Positions 55,709 through 64,000 of a DNA stretch of 64,000 nucleotides are shown here, in pieces. The stretch is taken from positions 62,001 to 126,000 of the forward strand of contig NZ_LGLW01000004.1 in the NCBI RefSeq assembly GCF_013620795.1, in the 5' to 3' direction. Source of the DNA: Pseudomonas sp. Q2-TVG4-2 (lineage in GTDB: Bacteria > Pseudomonadota > Gammaproteobacteria > Pseudomonadales > Pseudomonadaceae). The position numbers and the translations under genes are program-made. The notes beneath the pieces were generated by a model. It was given only the letters and a program-made list of their open reading frames with translations, ran no database searches and was not told where the DNA came from. Every line of letters begins with the position of its first letter. Position 1 is the stretch's first letter.

Positions 55709-56137
55709 TCAATGCAGACCGCGTAGCCCCGTCGGAACGCTGGGAGGCGCAACTGGCTCCCAGGGACCATCGGGACGGCCAGAGCAATACCAGTCGCCAT
55801 CCCAACGGTAGTAAAGCCGCTCGCGATAGAACATGTTGCGCCCTTCCACGACATAGACACCCAGGCGATTGTCCCAATGCGCAGCGGCATGAGGAGGTGG
55901 CGCGTAACGCGGGTGGCTTTTCTGAGTCGCTGGCGGGCGTGGTGCCGGTGGTGTGCGAACCGGCGGTGGGCTGGTGACGGGTTCGCGAGGCTCCGATACC
56001 GGCGGAAGCGGCCGGCGTGTCGGCTCCGATGTCTGATACGGATTTCCCGCACAGGCTCCCAACAGCAGCGCCAGCACCATTGCGCCGCCCATTTTTGATA
56101 GACGATATGCGCCTGTCGAAACCGAGTTCATCGCCAT
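55709..56137 (-). CDS. Proline-rich lipoprotein of unknown function
   Basis: A 142-residue predicted lipoprotein. Hydrophobic segment GGAMVLALLLGACAGN has a lipobox ending at C21. A proline-rich stretch follows (about residues 31-70, with PPPVRTPPAPRPP), then a compact domain rich in Trp/Tyr (HWDNRLGVYVVEGRNMFYRERLYYRWDGDWYCSGRPDGPW) that resembles small surface or periplasmic repeats with a YY-W pattern. The function is unknown. The ATG at 56137 is preceded by a GAGG; a second in-frame ATG lies two codons later. It stands 31 bp after ccmI on the same strand and may be the last gene of that operon. Confidence 0.75.
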   Translation of the reverse strand: MAMNSVSTGAYRLSKMGGAMVLALLLGACAGNPYQTSEPTRRPLPPVSEPREPVTSPPPVRTPPAPRPPATQKSHPRYAPPPHAAAHWDNRLGVYVVEGRNMFYRERLYYRWDGDWYCSGRPDGPWEPVAPPSVPTGLRGLH

Positions 56138-56167
56138 TGTTCCGGGCCTCTTGAGTGCCACGCGAGA

Positions 56168-57382
56168 TCAGGGCGTGTCAGGTTGGTTGATGATCAGCTC
56201 GACCGTGTCGTCGTGACCCAACGCCAGCGGTTCACTGCTGCCCTTCCACTCGCCTTGAAGGGCGTTCCCATCTCGGGAAATACGGGCAAGCAGCCTGACC
56301 TGTTCGAAGTTGGACAAGCGAAGCTGCGGAGTCATCGCATCGGCATCGCTCAAACTGACCGTAGCAGGCAGATCGGCGACGGTCAGGCGCTTCACTGCCA
56401 GTGGCATCGGCGGCCCAGACATCGCGCGGGCGAAAACGAACACCGTATCAGTCGGCTGCACGTCATCGGTAAGCGCCGCGTCCAATCGTACGTCGACCTT
56501 CAGGCCGGCGTCGACAGCGGCCGTCTCGCCTGCAGGCTCCTTCACCCTTGCCGATGCCGGTTCGCCGAGCTGCTCGCGCGCTCGAGCGATACCGCCCTGA
56601 ATGGCTTCGCGAGACGGGTCTTCGACCGGCAGAGTCGCGACCAGTCGCTCCCAGAACGCTATTGCCTCCTCGAAGCGCTCACCCTCGTATGCCGCGATGC
56701 CCAACAGACCAAGGCTGGTGACCTCGTTAGGATCGCCCTTTAACGCTTCGTCGGTCAGCTGTTGCATCTGCGCCGACCATTGGCGATCTTCCGCGAAATA
56801 GAGCGCCTGCGCCCACTGCCCCAAGAGCTCCGGCTGACGACCGGCCAGGTTGATGAGCTGCTCGTAGGCGGCGGCTGCATCGGCGGGGCGTTCCTGACTC
56901 ATGTAGGTTCGGGCCAGGAAGTACCACGCCTCGGTGGACTCGGGCTGCGCCTTCACCGCGCGCTCCAGCCGCGCAATCATCTCTTCAATGGTTTTGGGTT
57001 GCTCGGTGAATTCCCGTGCCAATTGCAGCTTATCGCTCGCCCCCCAATGCGAATACAGACCGTAACCAATCAGCGGCACGAGGATCGCCGCGATCAATGG
57101 GACGGCCCGGCCCAAGTCACTGTTTCGGCGGGTTTCGCCACCTTCTGTGTCGTCGAGCAGCTCACGCGCCGCATCGGCACGTCCCATCTCGAACTGTTCC
57201 AGCGTGAGGGTCCCAGCAGCCCGTTGTGCAGCCAGTTCACCGAGCCGCTCTTCATAGAGCGCGACGTTCAGTGCCGTCCGGTCCTCTTCTGCCTGTACAC
57301 GACGCCCGCGCAACAGGGGGAGCATCAGGAACGCCAGGGCGGCCAGCAGCAGCAGGCCGGCACCTATCCAGAAATCGATCAT
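56168..57382 (-). CDS. ccmI: Cytochrome c maturation protein CcmI
   Basis: A 404-residue apocytochrome chaperone. Two membrane helices (about 2-24 and 95-115) frame a cytoplasmic coiled coil (VALYEERLGELAAQRAAGTL). The periplasmic part has TPR helices from about 150 (ESTEAWYFLARTYMSQERPADAAAAYEQL) and a C-terminal beta-rich domain from about 300 with VFVFARAMSGPPMPLAVKRL. The start overlaps the ccmH stop by 4 bp. It is the last of nine ccm genes in transcription order and passes apocytochrome to the CcmFH ligation step. Confidence 0.95.
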   Translation of the reverse strand: MIDFWIGAGLLLLAALAFLMLPLLRGRRVQAEEDRTALNVALYEERLGELAAQRAAGTLTLEQFEMGRADAARELLDDTEGGETRRNSDLGRAVPLIAAILVPLIGYGLYSHWGASDKLQLAREFTEQPKTIEEMIARLERAVKAQPESTEAWYFLARTYMSQERPADAAAAYEQLINLAGRQPELLGQWAQALYFAEDRQWSAQMQQLTDEALKGDPNEVTSLGLLGIAAYEGERFEEAIAFWERLVATLPVEDPSREAIQGGIARAREQLGEPASARVKEPAGETAAVDAGLKVDVRLDAALTDDVQPTDTVFVFARAMSGPPMPLAVKRLTVADLPATVSLSDADAMTPQLRLSNFEQVRLLARISRDGNALQGEWKGSSEPLALGHDDTVELIINQPDTP

Positions 57383-57852
57383 GGGTCTTTTTTATCCAGC
57401 AACGTAGCGAGGCGTGCACGCTCGGCCTCGGAAAGTGTGTTCGACGCTTGGTCGGCCATGCCCCGGCGACGCCGCATCAGGATGACCGCCAGTACACCGC
57501 CCCCGAGGACGAGCAAGGCGACCGGGCCATACCAGAGCACGAGTGTCTTGGCGTTCACAGGCGGCTTATAGCGTACAAAGTCGCCGTAACGCGCAACGAG
57601 GTAATCGATGATTTGCTCGTTGCTCTGCCCTTCTCCCAGCATGCGGTAGATTTCGCGACGCAGGTCCATGGCGATGGGTGCGTTGGAGTCGGCAATGTTC
57701 TGGTTCTGGCATTTGGGGCAGCGCAGCTCCTCGACCAGCGTGCGGTAACGTTCCCGCTCGGCCTCATCCTTGAATTCATAGGCATCGATAGCGGCCTGCG
57801 CGCCGCCCGCCAGACACAGCGCCAGCAGTACCCCCCGAATCAGCTGTCTCAT
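57379..57852 (-). CDS. ccmH: Cytochrome c maturation thiol protein CcmH
   Basis: A 157-residue inner-membrane protein with a signal peptide (ending LCLAGGAQA), a periplasmic domain carrying the redox motif LRCPKCQNQNIADSNAP (C45 and C48), and a C-terminal membrane helix (about 103-125). It reduces apocytochrome CXXCH disulfides for heme ligation with CcmF. It overlaps ccmG by 4 bp upstream and ccmI downstream. The length is that of the separate CcmH form; the TPR part is encoded by ccmI. Confidence 0.97.
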   Translation of the reverse strand: MRQLIRGVLLALCLAGGAQAAIDAYEFKDEAERERYRTLVEELRCPKCQNQNIADSNAPIAMDLRREIYRMLGEGQSNEQIIDYLVARYGDFVRYKPPVNAKTLVLWYGPVALLVLGGGVLAVILMRRRRGMADQASNTLSEAERARLATLLDKKDP

Positions 57853-58379
57853 TCGTCCACCAGCTCCTGGTACAACGCGGCGAGCTGCTCACGCCAGACG
57901 CGCTCATCGATGACGCCGACATACTTGTGGCGAATGATGCCCTGCTTATCGACGAGAAAGGTTTCCGGTGCACCGTACACGCCCAGATCCAGCCCCAGGC
58001 TGCCCTGCTCGTCGCGAATGTTCAGCTGGTAAGGATCGTGAAAATCCTTGAGCCATTCCTGGGCGTCGGCGTTGTCATCCTTGTAGTTGACGCCATGGAT
58101 GTTCACGCCTTGAGCCGCAAGCTTGTTGAGCACCGGATGTTCGACCTTGCAGGCCACGCACCAGGTTGCCCAGACGTTGACCAGCGCCGGCTTGCCCTTG
58201 ATATCTTCCGCAGTGATCAACCGCTGCGGATCCTCGACCGAAGGCAGGGAAAATGACGGCAGTGGCTTGCCGATCAGCGCCGACGGCAGCTCGGTCGGGT
58301 CCAGGAACAATCCGCGATAGAGAAACACGGCGACCAGCAGAAAGATCGCCAACGGCAGCAACATCAAAAGTCTTTTCAT
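57849..58379 (-). CDS. ccmG: Periplasmic thioredoxin-like CcmG/DsbE
   Basis: A 176-residue membrane-anchored thiol reductase. N-terminal helix is RLLMLLPLAIFLLVAVFLY (3-21). The thioredoxin fold has the redox site VWATWCVACKVEHP (C74 and C77), the acidic family motif GVNYKDD and the cis-proline YGAPETFLVD. It keeps CcmH and apocytochrome thiols reduced. It starts 1 bp after the ccmF stop region and overlaps ccmH by 4 bp. Confidence 0.97.
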   Translation of the reverse strand: MKRLLMLLPLAIFLLVAVFLYRGLFLDPTELPSALIGKPLPSFSLPSVEDPQRLITAEDIKGKPALVNVWATWCVACKVEHPVLNKLAAQGVNIHGVNYKDDNADAQEWLKDFHDPYQLNIRDEQGSLGLDLGVYGAPETFLVDKQGIIRHKYVGVIDERVWREQLAALYQELVDE

Positions 58380-58380
58380 C

Positions 58381-60354
58381 TCAGGCTCCTTGCTGGGCCA
58401 AACCGAGTGCGTCGCGGACGCGGGACCTGACTTTCACCCGGTAACGTTTGTCGCAAACCGACAGCACACCACCCAGCGACATCATCAGGGCGCCCAGCCA
58501 GATCCAGCGCACGAACGGCTTGATGTGTACCCGCACCGCCCAGGCACCGTTCTCCAGGGGCTCGCCCAGTGCCACATAGAGGTCACGGGTGAAGCCTGCA
58601 TCGATGCCCGCCTCGGTCATCGGCATCTGCTGCACGGTATAGAGGCGCTTCTCTGGATGCAGCGTCGCGACTTGCTTTTCGCCATCGAAGACACGGATGG
58701 TGCCCATGTCGGAGGTGAAGTTGGGCCCTTCGAAGTGCTTGGCTCCGTCGAAGACGAAGCTGTAACCGCCCAATTGCAGCGACTCCCCGGGCGCCAGACG
58801 CAGGTCGCGCTCATCGCTTTGCAGGCTCGTCAGCACCACGCCCAAGGCACAGACCACCAACCCCAGGTGCGCCAATTGCATCCCCCAATAGCTCGGCGCC
58901 AGGCTCCGCACGCCTTTCAGCAGGCCCTTGTGGCGAGTCTTGTCGAGTATGTCGCGCGTCCCCGCAGCTACCACCCAGGCTGCCAGCAGACAGACAGCCA
59001 GCACAGCCCAATGGAAGTCGCCGAACAGCATCGAGCCTAGCCCGCCCAGGACAGCGCTGGTGATCAGCACCGGCGCCAGCATGCCCATCAACCATTTCAC
59101 CGGCGTGTCTTTCCAGCGCACCAGCACCCCCACGCCGATTGCAAGCATCAGCGCACCAACGAGCGGCAGGAACATGGCATTGAAATAAGGGGGGCCGACC
59201 GAAAGCTTGGTGTTCGACAGCGCATCGAGCAGCAGTGGATAGAGCGTACCCAGCAGAATCATCGAGGTGGCGACGACCAACAGCAGGTTATTAATCAGCA
59301 GCAGGGTCTCACGCGACCACAGACCAAAGCCGATCTGGCTCTTCACCACCGGCGCGCGCAGTGCGAACAAGGTCAGCGATCCGCCGACTACCAACAGCAG
59401 GAACGCCAGAATGAACACGCCGCGTTCCGGGTCAGTTGCAAACGCGTGCACCGAGGTAAGTACCCCTGAACGAACCAGGAATGTACCCAACAGGCTGAGC
59501 GAGAACGCTGCGATAGCCAACAGCACGGTCCAGCTTTTGAACACGCCACGCTTCTCTGTCACCGCCAGAGAATGAATCAACGCGGTGCCTACCAGCCACG
59601 GCATGAAGGACGCGTTCTCCACTGGATCCCAGAACCACCAGCCGCCCCAGCCCAGTTCGTAATAGGCCCACCATGAACCCAGGGCAATACCCGTGCCCAG
59701 GAAGGCCCAGGCAATCAGCGTCCAGGGGCGCGACCAGCGCGCCCAGGCGGCATCGAGTCGGCCACCGAGCAATGCGGCAATGGCGAACGAAAAGGCCACG
59801 GAGAAACCGACATACCCCATGTAGAGCATCGGCGGATGTACCACCAGACCGAAGTCCTGCAGCAGCGGATTCAGGTCACGGCCGTCCATCGGCGCTTGTG
59901 GCAGCAGGCGCTCGAAGGGATTGGAGGTGACAATCAGGAACAGCAGGAAGCCGATACTGATCAATCCCATCACGCCCAATACCCGCGCCAGCATGTCGTC
60001 AGGCAACTGGCGCGAGAAGATCGCGACGGCGAAGGTCCAGGCGGACAAAATGAAGGCCCACAATAGCAACGAGCCTTCGTGCGCGCCCCATACCGCACTG
60101 AATTTGTAGTACCAGGGCAAGGCGCTGTTGGAGTTCTGCGCGACGTAGGCCACGGAGAAATCGTCCACCATGAACGCATAGGTGAGGCAGGCGAAGGAGA
60201 ACGCCAGGAAGGAAAACTGTCCCCAGGCAGCCGGTTGCGCCAAACCCATCCACTGATGATCACCGCGCCAGGCGCCGATCAGTGGAAGCGTGCCCTGCAC
60301 GACCGCCAGGCACAGCGCCAGAATCATCGCCAGATGACCGAGCTCGGGGATCAT
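58381..60354 (-). CDS. ccmF: Heme lyase subunit CcmF
   Basis: A 657-residue integral membrane protein with about fifteen helices that ligates heme to apocytochrome c. The heme-handling WWD domain is [19 protein letters not shown] (about 235-253). Conserved histidines appear at [10 protein letters not shown] and in [11 protein letters not shown] large periplasmic domain is near 510-610. The ATG overlaps the ccmE stop (ATGA). It receives heme from CcmE in complex with CcmH and CcmI. Confidence 0.97.
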   Translation of the reverse strand: MIPELGHLAMILALCLAVVQGTLPLIGAWRGDHQWMGLAQPAAWGQFSFLAFSFACLTYAFMVDDFSVAYVAQNSNSALPWYYKFSAVWGAHEGSLLLWAFILSAWTFAVAIFSRQLPDDMLARVLGVMGLISIGFLLFLIVTSNPFERLLPQAPMDGRDLNPLLQDFGLVVHPPMLYMGYVGFSVAFSFAIAALLGGRLDAAWARWSRPWTLIAWAFLGTGIALGSWWAYYELGWGGWWFWDPVENASFMPWLVGTALIHSLAVTEKRGVFKSWTVLLAIAAFSLSLLGTFLVRSGVLTSVHAFATDPERGVFILAFLLLVVGGSLTLFALRAPVVKSQIGFGLWSRETLLLINNLLLVVATSMILLGTLYPLLLDALSNTKLSVGPPYFNAMFLPLVGALMLAIGVGVLVRWKDTPVKWLMGMLAPVLITSAVLGGLGSMLFGDFHWAVLAVCLLAAWVVAAGTRDILDKTRHKGLLKGVRSLAPSYWGMQLAHLGLVVCALGVVLTSLQSDERDLRLAPGESLQLGGYSFVFDGAKHFEGPNFTSDMGTIRVFDGEKQVATLHPEKRLYTVQQMPMTEAGIDAGFTRDLYVALGEPLENGAWAVRVHIKPFVRWIWLGALMMSLGGVLSVCDKRYRVKVRSRVRDALGLAQQGA

Positions 60355-60818
60355 TTCGCATACTCCTGCTTGTCGCCTTCGTAATGCTTCATCATCCCGC
60401 TCTGCTCCAGCGCCTGGCTGACTTCCGGCGGCATGTAGTTCTCGTCATGCTTGGCAAGTACCTCATCGGCCACCAGAACGCCGTCGGCATTCACGCGGCC
60501 GAGGGCAACGATGCCCTGCCCTTCACGGAACAGATCGGGGAGGATGCCCTGGTACTGGATGGTCACCGTCTCATTGTTATCGGTGACACGGAAGGAGACG
60601 GTGAGCGAGTCGCTGCTGCGCTTCACCGACCCTGCCTCGACCAGGCCACCGGCCCGAATCCGCGTGCCCTCCGGGGCTTCGCCCGCAGCGATCTGCGTCG
60701 GCGTGTAGAACAGGTTGATGTTCTCTTGCAGAGCAGACAATGCCAGCGCCACCGCGATACCGACGCCTGCCAGAATGGCCAGCACGATGAACAGACGCTT
60801 CTTGCGCACAGGATTCAC
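60351..60818 (-). CDS. ccmE: Periplasmic heme chaperone CcmE
   Basis: A 155-residue protein with one N-terminal helix ([20 protein letters not shown]) and a periplasmic beta-barrel. The heme-binding H124 and nearby Y128 are in [13 protein letters not shown]. It carries heme covalently from CcmC to CcmF. The start is GTG at 60818 in GTGA overlap with the ccmD stop, with GGAGG upstream. Confidence 0.97.
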   Translation of the reverse strand: MNPVRKKRLFIVLAILAGVGIAVALALSALQENINLFYTPTQIAAGEAPEGTRIRAGGLVEAGSVKRSSDSLTVSFRVTDNNETVTIQYQGILPDLFREGQGIVALGRVNADGVLVADEVLAKHDENYMPPEVSQALEQSGMMKHYEGDKQEYAK

Positions 60819-60991
60819 TTCATTTCCTCCCGGCGCAAACGACGCGCCTCGTCTTGCAGATAACGCCGGCGCGCCATGGTCGGCAGCGCCACGTTGAGAA
60901 TCAGGACCGCCAGGCTGATGCCGTAGGACGTCCAGACATACAGGCCATGGTTGCCCATGGCGATGAATTCGGAGAACGACGAGAAATTCAT
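60815..60991 (-). CDS. ccmD: Small heme-export subunit CcmD
   Basis: A 58-residue protein with a central membrane helix: [20 protein letters not shown] leads into [12 protein letters not shown], followed by a basic tail ([20 protein letters not shown]). This is the standard CcmD pattern with the conserved GxHGxYVW segment. It releases holo-CcmE from CcmABC. The ATG at 60991 lies 13 bp from the edge of a MITE-like element that separates it from ccmC, so its ribosome site is short and weak (none clear). Confidence 0.92.
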   Translation of the reverse strand: MNFSSFSEFIAMGNHGLYVWTSYGISLAVLILNVALPTMARRRYLQDEARRLRREEMK

Positions 60992-61003
60992 GATGCCTTG
61001 CCT

Positions 61004-61269
61004 AGGGTCTGTTGATGTTTCGTAGCGAGCCGCGTTGCTGCGTCAAATGGCGCCACGCAAGGCGCGGGACGCAGGGAATGGTCATTCCCTTGCCAAGTCC
61101 CGCAACGCCGCATGACGCCATTTGAAGAGCAACCCGCAGGGACGGGGCCCGTTTGACGCAGCACTGCGTTACTCGTCGCTCATTGGGAATAACCAAACCA
61201 TGCTCCTCGCGCCTTGTTCTGCGTCAAACGGGCCTTCGTCGCGACCGCGACGAAACATCATCAGACCCT
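61004..61269. mobile_element. MITE-like element, copy 2, inside the ccm operon
   Basis: A 266-bp element with ends AGGGTCTGTTGATGTTTCG and the complement of AGGGTCTGATGATGTTTCG, flanked by T and A so that GGGTCTG...CAGACCC is bounded by TA on both sides. The interior matches copy 1 at CGCGTTGCTGCGTCAAAT and CCCGCAACGCCGCATG, and contains further inverted segments (GTTTGACGCAG and CTGCGTCAAAC). It lies between ccmC and ccmD and overlaps the last 46 bp of ccmC. Confidence 0.82.
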
Positions 61270-62009
61270 ATGAGCGTTTTCACTTCAGCCTTGACCCAGC
61301 TGCTTCGCGACTCGCGGCGCAGCACTTCCAGGCGCATGCGCATCAGCAGCACCAAGGTGAAGAAGCAATAGAACCCCAGCACCATGACCAGCAGCGGCAG
61401 CCACATTTCCATGGGCATGGCCGGTTTTTCCGTCACGGTGAAGGTGGCGGGCTGGTGCAGCGTGTTCCACCACTCCACCGAATACTTGATGATCGGAATG
61501 TTGACCACACCGACGATGGACAGCACCGCACAGGCCTTCGCCGCGCTGTCGCGGTTGGTGATGGCCTGGCCCAACGCAATGATGCCGAAGTACAGGAACA
61601 GCAGAATCAGCATCGATGTCAGGCGCGCATCCCACACCCACCAGGCGCCCCAGGTCGGCTTGCCCCACACCGCACCGGTAAGCAGCGCAATGAAGGTCAT
61701 CCAGGCGCCAATGGACGCGGCCTGCTGCAAGGCGACATCGGCCAGCTTCATTTTCCATACCAGCCCGACGACCCCGGCCACCGCCAGCATCACATAGATC
61801 GATTGCGCCAGAAACGCGGCCGGCACGTGAATGTAGATGATCCGGAAGCTGTTGCCCTGCTGGTAATCCTGCGGCGCGAAGGCCAGCCCCCAGACCGTCC
61901 CCACACCAATGAGCAGCAGCGCTGCCCAGGCCAGCCACGGCATCCAGCGACTGCTGATCTCGTAGAACCATTTGGGCGAACCCAGCTTGTGGAACCATGT
62001 CCAGTTCAT
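61224..62009 (-). CDS. ccmC: Heme transporter subunit CcmC with MITE-derived tail
   Basis: A 261-residue six-helix membrane protein that loads heme onto CcmE. The WWD domain is [15 protein letters not shown] (119-133), with conserved histidines H61 (IYIHVPAAF) and the one in [10 protein letters not shown]. After helix 6 and the basic [16 protein letters not shown], the last 15 residues ([15 protein letters not shown]) and the stop codon are encoded by the MITE-like element, so the native C-terminus has been replaced. The core of the protein is intact and the tail is cytoplasmic, so activity is probably kept. ccmB is 154 bp upstream, an unusually long gap for this operon. Confidence 0.95.
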   Translation of the reverse strand: MNWTWFHKLGSPKWFYEISSRWMPWLAWAALLLIGVGTVWGLAFAPQDYQQGNSFRIIYIHVPAAFLAQSIYVMLAVAGVVGLVWKMKLADVALQQAASIGAWMTFIALLTGAVWGKPTWGAWWVWDARLTSMLILLFLYFGIIALGQAITNRDSAAKACAVLSIVGVVNIPIIKYSVEWWNTLHQPATFTVTEKPAMPMEMWLPLLVMVLGFYCFFTLVLLMRMRLEVLRRESRSSWVKAEVKTLIGSDDVSSRSRRRPV

Positions 62010-62163
62010 AGCACCTGCCTCAAGGCCATCGCGCCTGGCGATACCGCCCCTAAACCGGACAGTCGCCTCTGGCCAGCGATCAGTAAACTCATCGTTACCG
62101 AAGCCGCTGATGTCACTTCGGCGACTCGTGTTCCGCTATCGGATAGATCCATGGTGCAGTCCG

Positions 62164-62835
62164 TCATTCGCCAACACTGATCTTCAGGCCGGCCGCTATA
62201 GCAAAGGGTGTCAGGGTAACTGCCAGAGCAGTCAGGCTGGAAAGCCATAATAGGTGTCCGAGCGCAGGCAGCCCCTGCAGTGCTGCCTGCAGCGCCCCGC
62301 TGCCCAGAATCAGCACGGGGATATAAAGCGGGAGAATGAGTAGCGCCAACAGCAGTCCGCCACGCTTGAGCCCGACCGTCAACGCCGCCCCCACCGCTCC
62401 CAGCAGACTGAGCACTGGTGTGCCCAGCAGCAGGGACACCAGCAGCACCGGCAATGCGCTGACCGGCATTCCCAGCATGAGGCCCAGTAGCGGGGCCAAC
62501 AAAACCAGCGCCAGACCGGAAAACATCCAGTGTGCCAGCACCTTGGCGAGCACAAGAAGTGCCAGAGGGTGCGGCGAAACGACCCACTGCTCGAGCGAGC
62601 CGTCCTCGAAATCGCTGCGGAACAGCCCATCCAGCGAGAGCAGCACTGCCAGTAACGCGGCTACCCAGATCAGCCCGGGGGAAATCGTTTGTAGCAATTG
62701 CGACTCGGGGCCGACCGCCAACGGAAATAACGCAATGACGATGGCGAAGAACACCAGCGGGTTGGCCAGCTCCGCCGGACGGCGGAACAACAGGCGGCTT
62801 TCGCGAGCCAGAAGCAGCGTAAAGACGTTACTCAT
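62164..62835 (-). CDS. ccmB: Heme exporter permease CcmB
   Basis: A 223-residue integral membrane protein with six helices, permease of the CcmABCD complex. It opens [24 protein letters not shown], the conserved N-terminus, then [20 protein letters not shown] and [38 protein letters not shown]. The ATG overlaps the ccmA stop (ATGA). CcmAB uses ATP to release heme-loaded CcmE. Confidence 0.96.
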   Translation of the reverse strand: MSNVFTLLLARESRLLFRRPAELANPLVFFAIVIALFPLAVGPESQLLQTISPGLIWVAALLAVLLSLDGLFRSDFEDGSLEQWVVSPHPLALLVLAKVLAHWMFSGLALVLLAPLLGLMLGMPVSALPVLLVSLLLGTPVLSLLGAVGAALTVGLKRGGLLLALLILPLYIPVLILGSGALQAALQGLPALGHLLWLSSLTALAVTLTPFAIAAGLKISVGE

Positions 62836-63467
62836 GCGGTTCGCTGCCCCAAATCTATCTCGCGGAAGCCTGCCGGCTTCTCCGTCAGCGAATGGTGCGT
62901 GGTCAACACGACCAGGCCACCCTGCTCGCAGTGCCCCGCCAGATGTCGCTCGAGCTGCGCCACGCCATGTTTGTCGAGCGCAGTGAAGGGTTCATCGAGG
63001 ATCCACAAGGGTGGTGGCGAGAGGTACAGCCGGGCCAGGCCGACGCGACGTTGCTGACCGGCCGATAATGTATGACAGGGTACATCCTCGAAACCGCGCA
63101 ATCCGACGGAATCCAGCGCTTGCCAGATCGCATCGCGCGTCGCAGGCTGATGCAGAGCACAGAGCCAGGTGAGGTTTTCCTCTGCGGTGAGCAGCCCCTT
63201 GATGCCCGCGGCATGACCGATCCACAACAGATTGCGAGCCAGCTCGCCGCGCTGGCTCTCGAGGTCCCGACCGTTAAGTAGCACCTTTCCGGCGGTCGGC
63301 TGCATCAGCCCGGACAGCAAGCGCAACAGGCTGGTCTTGCCACTGCCGTTGGGGCCGGCGATCTGCAACATTTCCCCTTTGGCGATCCGCAGGTCTAACC
63401 TTTCGAACAGAAGGCGCCAGTCCCGCTCGCAGGAAAGCGCCACAGCTTCTAGAAAGGGACTGGACAC
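62832..63467 (-). CDS. ccmA: Heme exporter ATPase CcmA
   Basis: A 211-residue ABC ATPase. Walker A is GPNGSGKT (38-45), the signature [16 protein letters not shown] is near 128, and Walker [13 protein letters not shown] is near 150, followed by the H-loop TTHHS. Its small size is typical. The start is GTG at 63467. It is the first gene of ccmABCDEFGHI and is divergent from a FliK-like gene with a 131-bp gap. Confidence 0.97.
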   Translation of the reverse strand: MSSPFLEAVALSCERDWRLLFERLDLRIAKGEMLQIAGPNGSGKTSLLRLLSGLMQPTAGKVLLNGRDLESQRGELARNLLWIGHAAGIKGLLTAEENLTWLCALHQPATRDAIWQALDSVGLRGFEDVPCHTLSAGQQRRVGLARLYLSPPPLWILDEPFTALDKHGVAQLERHLAGHCEQGGLVVLTTHHSLTEKPAGFREIDLGQRTA

Positions 63468-63598
63468 GCTAGGGCTACCTCAAGATGGAAGGAGCCAGGC
63501 CGCTATATCGATGGCAGGCTGGGCGGCCGGAATTATACATGCCGAGCCCCTGCACCAAAGGCCACAACGGCGAAAGGTTGTAAGAGCATTTAAGTAAG

Positions 63599-64000
63599 AT
63601 GACCGAGATCAAAAGCACCCAGGCAATCCCCGCCTCAGGCCCGTCTCGCCCATTGGCGAACACGGCCGAGATGGCCTTGAAATTGTTGCAGCCGATGCAG
63701 GGATTGCTAATCGCGGGGGAAAGCGCCGAGGCCGAGGTCATCAGTATCAAGGAGGCACTGCAGAACTTTCAGCTGACGTTGCGCCTGACGCTTAACAATG
63801 GGCGGCAGGCGACCATCGAGACCAGCAGCCCGAAAGCCGCCGTGCCGGGTGCGGCCATGATGGTCACTGCGCTCTCCGACACCCGTCTGATCGCCGCACT
63901 GCAGCCAGGCAATCGGCAGCCACAAAGCAGCATCGACCTCGGGCAGCTGCCGGTGGGCACCGTGGTGCAAGGCAAGGTGACGGCCAGCCAGCAAACACAG
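63599..64000 (+). CDS. FliK-like protein, N-terminal part (cut by window edge)
   Basis: The visible 134 residues begin MTEIKSTQAIPASGPSRP and continue ALKLLQPMQGLLIAGESAEAEV, ISIKEALQNFQLTLRLTLNNG and IDLGQLPVGTVVQGKVTASQQTQ. The composition (Ala/Gln/Leu-rich, with a weakly conserved N-terminus) and its place next to ccmA fit the FliK hook-length-type proteins that Pseudomonas genomes carry at this locus, as I recall. The diagnostic C-terminal domain is outside the window, so the call is tentative. No clear ribosome site or sigma-54 promoter precedes the ATG. Confidence 0.55.
   Translation, partial: MTEIKSTQAIPASGPSRPLANTAEMALKLLQPMQGLLIAGESAEAEVISIKEALQNFQLTLRLTLNNGRQATIETSSPKAAVPGAAMMVTALSDTRLIAALQPGNRQPQSSIDLGQLPVGTVVQGKVTASQQTQ

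Noticed and set aside
61224..61269. A native CcmC C-terminal domain
   Set aside because: These codons are the terminal repeat of the MITE-like element, so they are not ancestral CcmC sequence.

Overview
The window looks like chromosome of a Pseudomonadaceae bacterium, most likely of the Stutzerimonas (Pseudomonas stutzeri) group. The basis is a GC-rich sequence with Pseudomonas-type gene neighbourhoods: O-antigen genes between ihfB and wbpM, EF-P with arginine 32 next to its rhamnosyltransferase EarP, fleQSR, and a full ccm operon. Several REP families and a REP-associated transposase (RAYT) are also present. The species assignment is inferred from gene content, not from a search.

Region 1 (1-9.2 kb) is mixed. 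It holds the 5' part of acs, a DUF2254 membrane protein, a TRAP solute-binding protein, and a LysR regulator divergent from a class III CoA-transferase. An HMG-CoA-lyase-like enzyme follows, then a HepT/MntA-type toxin-antitoxin pair. REP arrays, long hairpins and a triple 165-bp tandem repeat fill the gaps. The regulator/CoA-transferase gap carries two TTCG-N7-CGAA boxes 63 bp apart, a strong LysR-operator candidate. DctP, LysR, CoA-transferase and lyase together suggest uptake, CoA activation and cleavage of an unidentified branched or hydroxy di-acid.

Region 2 (9.3-30.8 kb) is a whole O-antigen locus on the minus strand, read from ihfB through two wzz genes, a beta-CASP metallo-nuclease-like gene and wzx. 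It continues with pseB-C-F-G-H-I (CMP-pseudaminic acid), wzy, two glycosyltransferases, a UDP-xylose synthase, ugd, an SDR epimerase/reductase, a monotopic phosphoglycosyltransferase and wbpM. Most genes overlap by 4 bp, so the locus behaves as one long operon. The centre (about 15.5-19.2 kb) is visibly AT-richer. A frameshifted C-terminal scrap of a second epimerase lies next to the phosphoglycosyltransferase and looks like a scar of cluster exchange.

Region 3 (30.8-50.6 kb) is mostly housekeeping. It contains a RAYT with five REPINs, a DEAD-box helicase, class II DAHP synthase, efp-earP, 4.5S RNA with its promoter, an FAD oxidoreductase, a ZIP transporter and tRNA-Glu/tRNA-Gly. A stress/repair group follows: GST, an AAA ATPase, glutathione peroxidase, MsrB, AlaA, HtpX and Tpm. 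As I recall the PAO1 map, much of it follows the PA2820-PA2852 order, but the SagS/OspR genes are absent.

Region 4 (50.6-64 kb) holds fliT-fleQ-fleS-fleR, isolated from structural flagellar genes. It has a FleQ-box-like palindrome over the fleQ -35 element and a sigma-54 promoter before fleS. It is followed by ccmA-I for cytochrome c maturation and a divergent FliK-like gene cut by the window edge. Two related MITE-like elements (46.0 and 61.0 kb) are present, and the second supplies the C-terminus and stop codon of ccmC.
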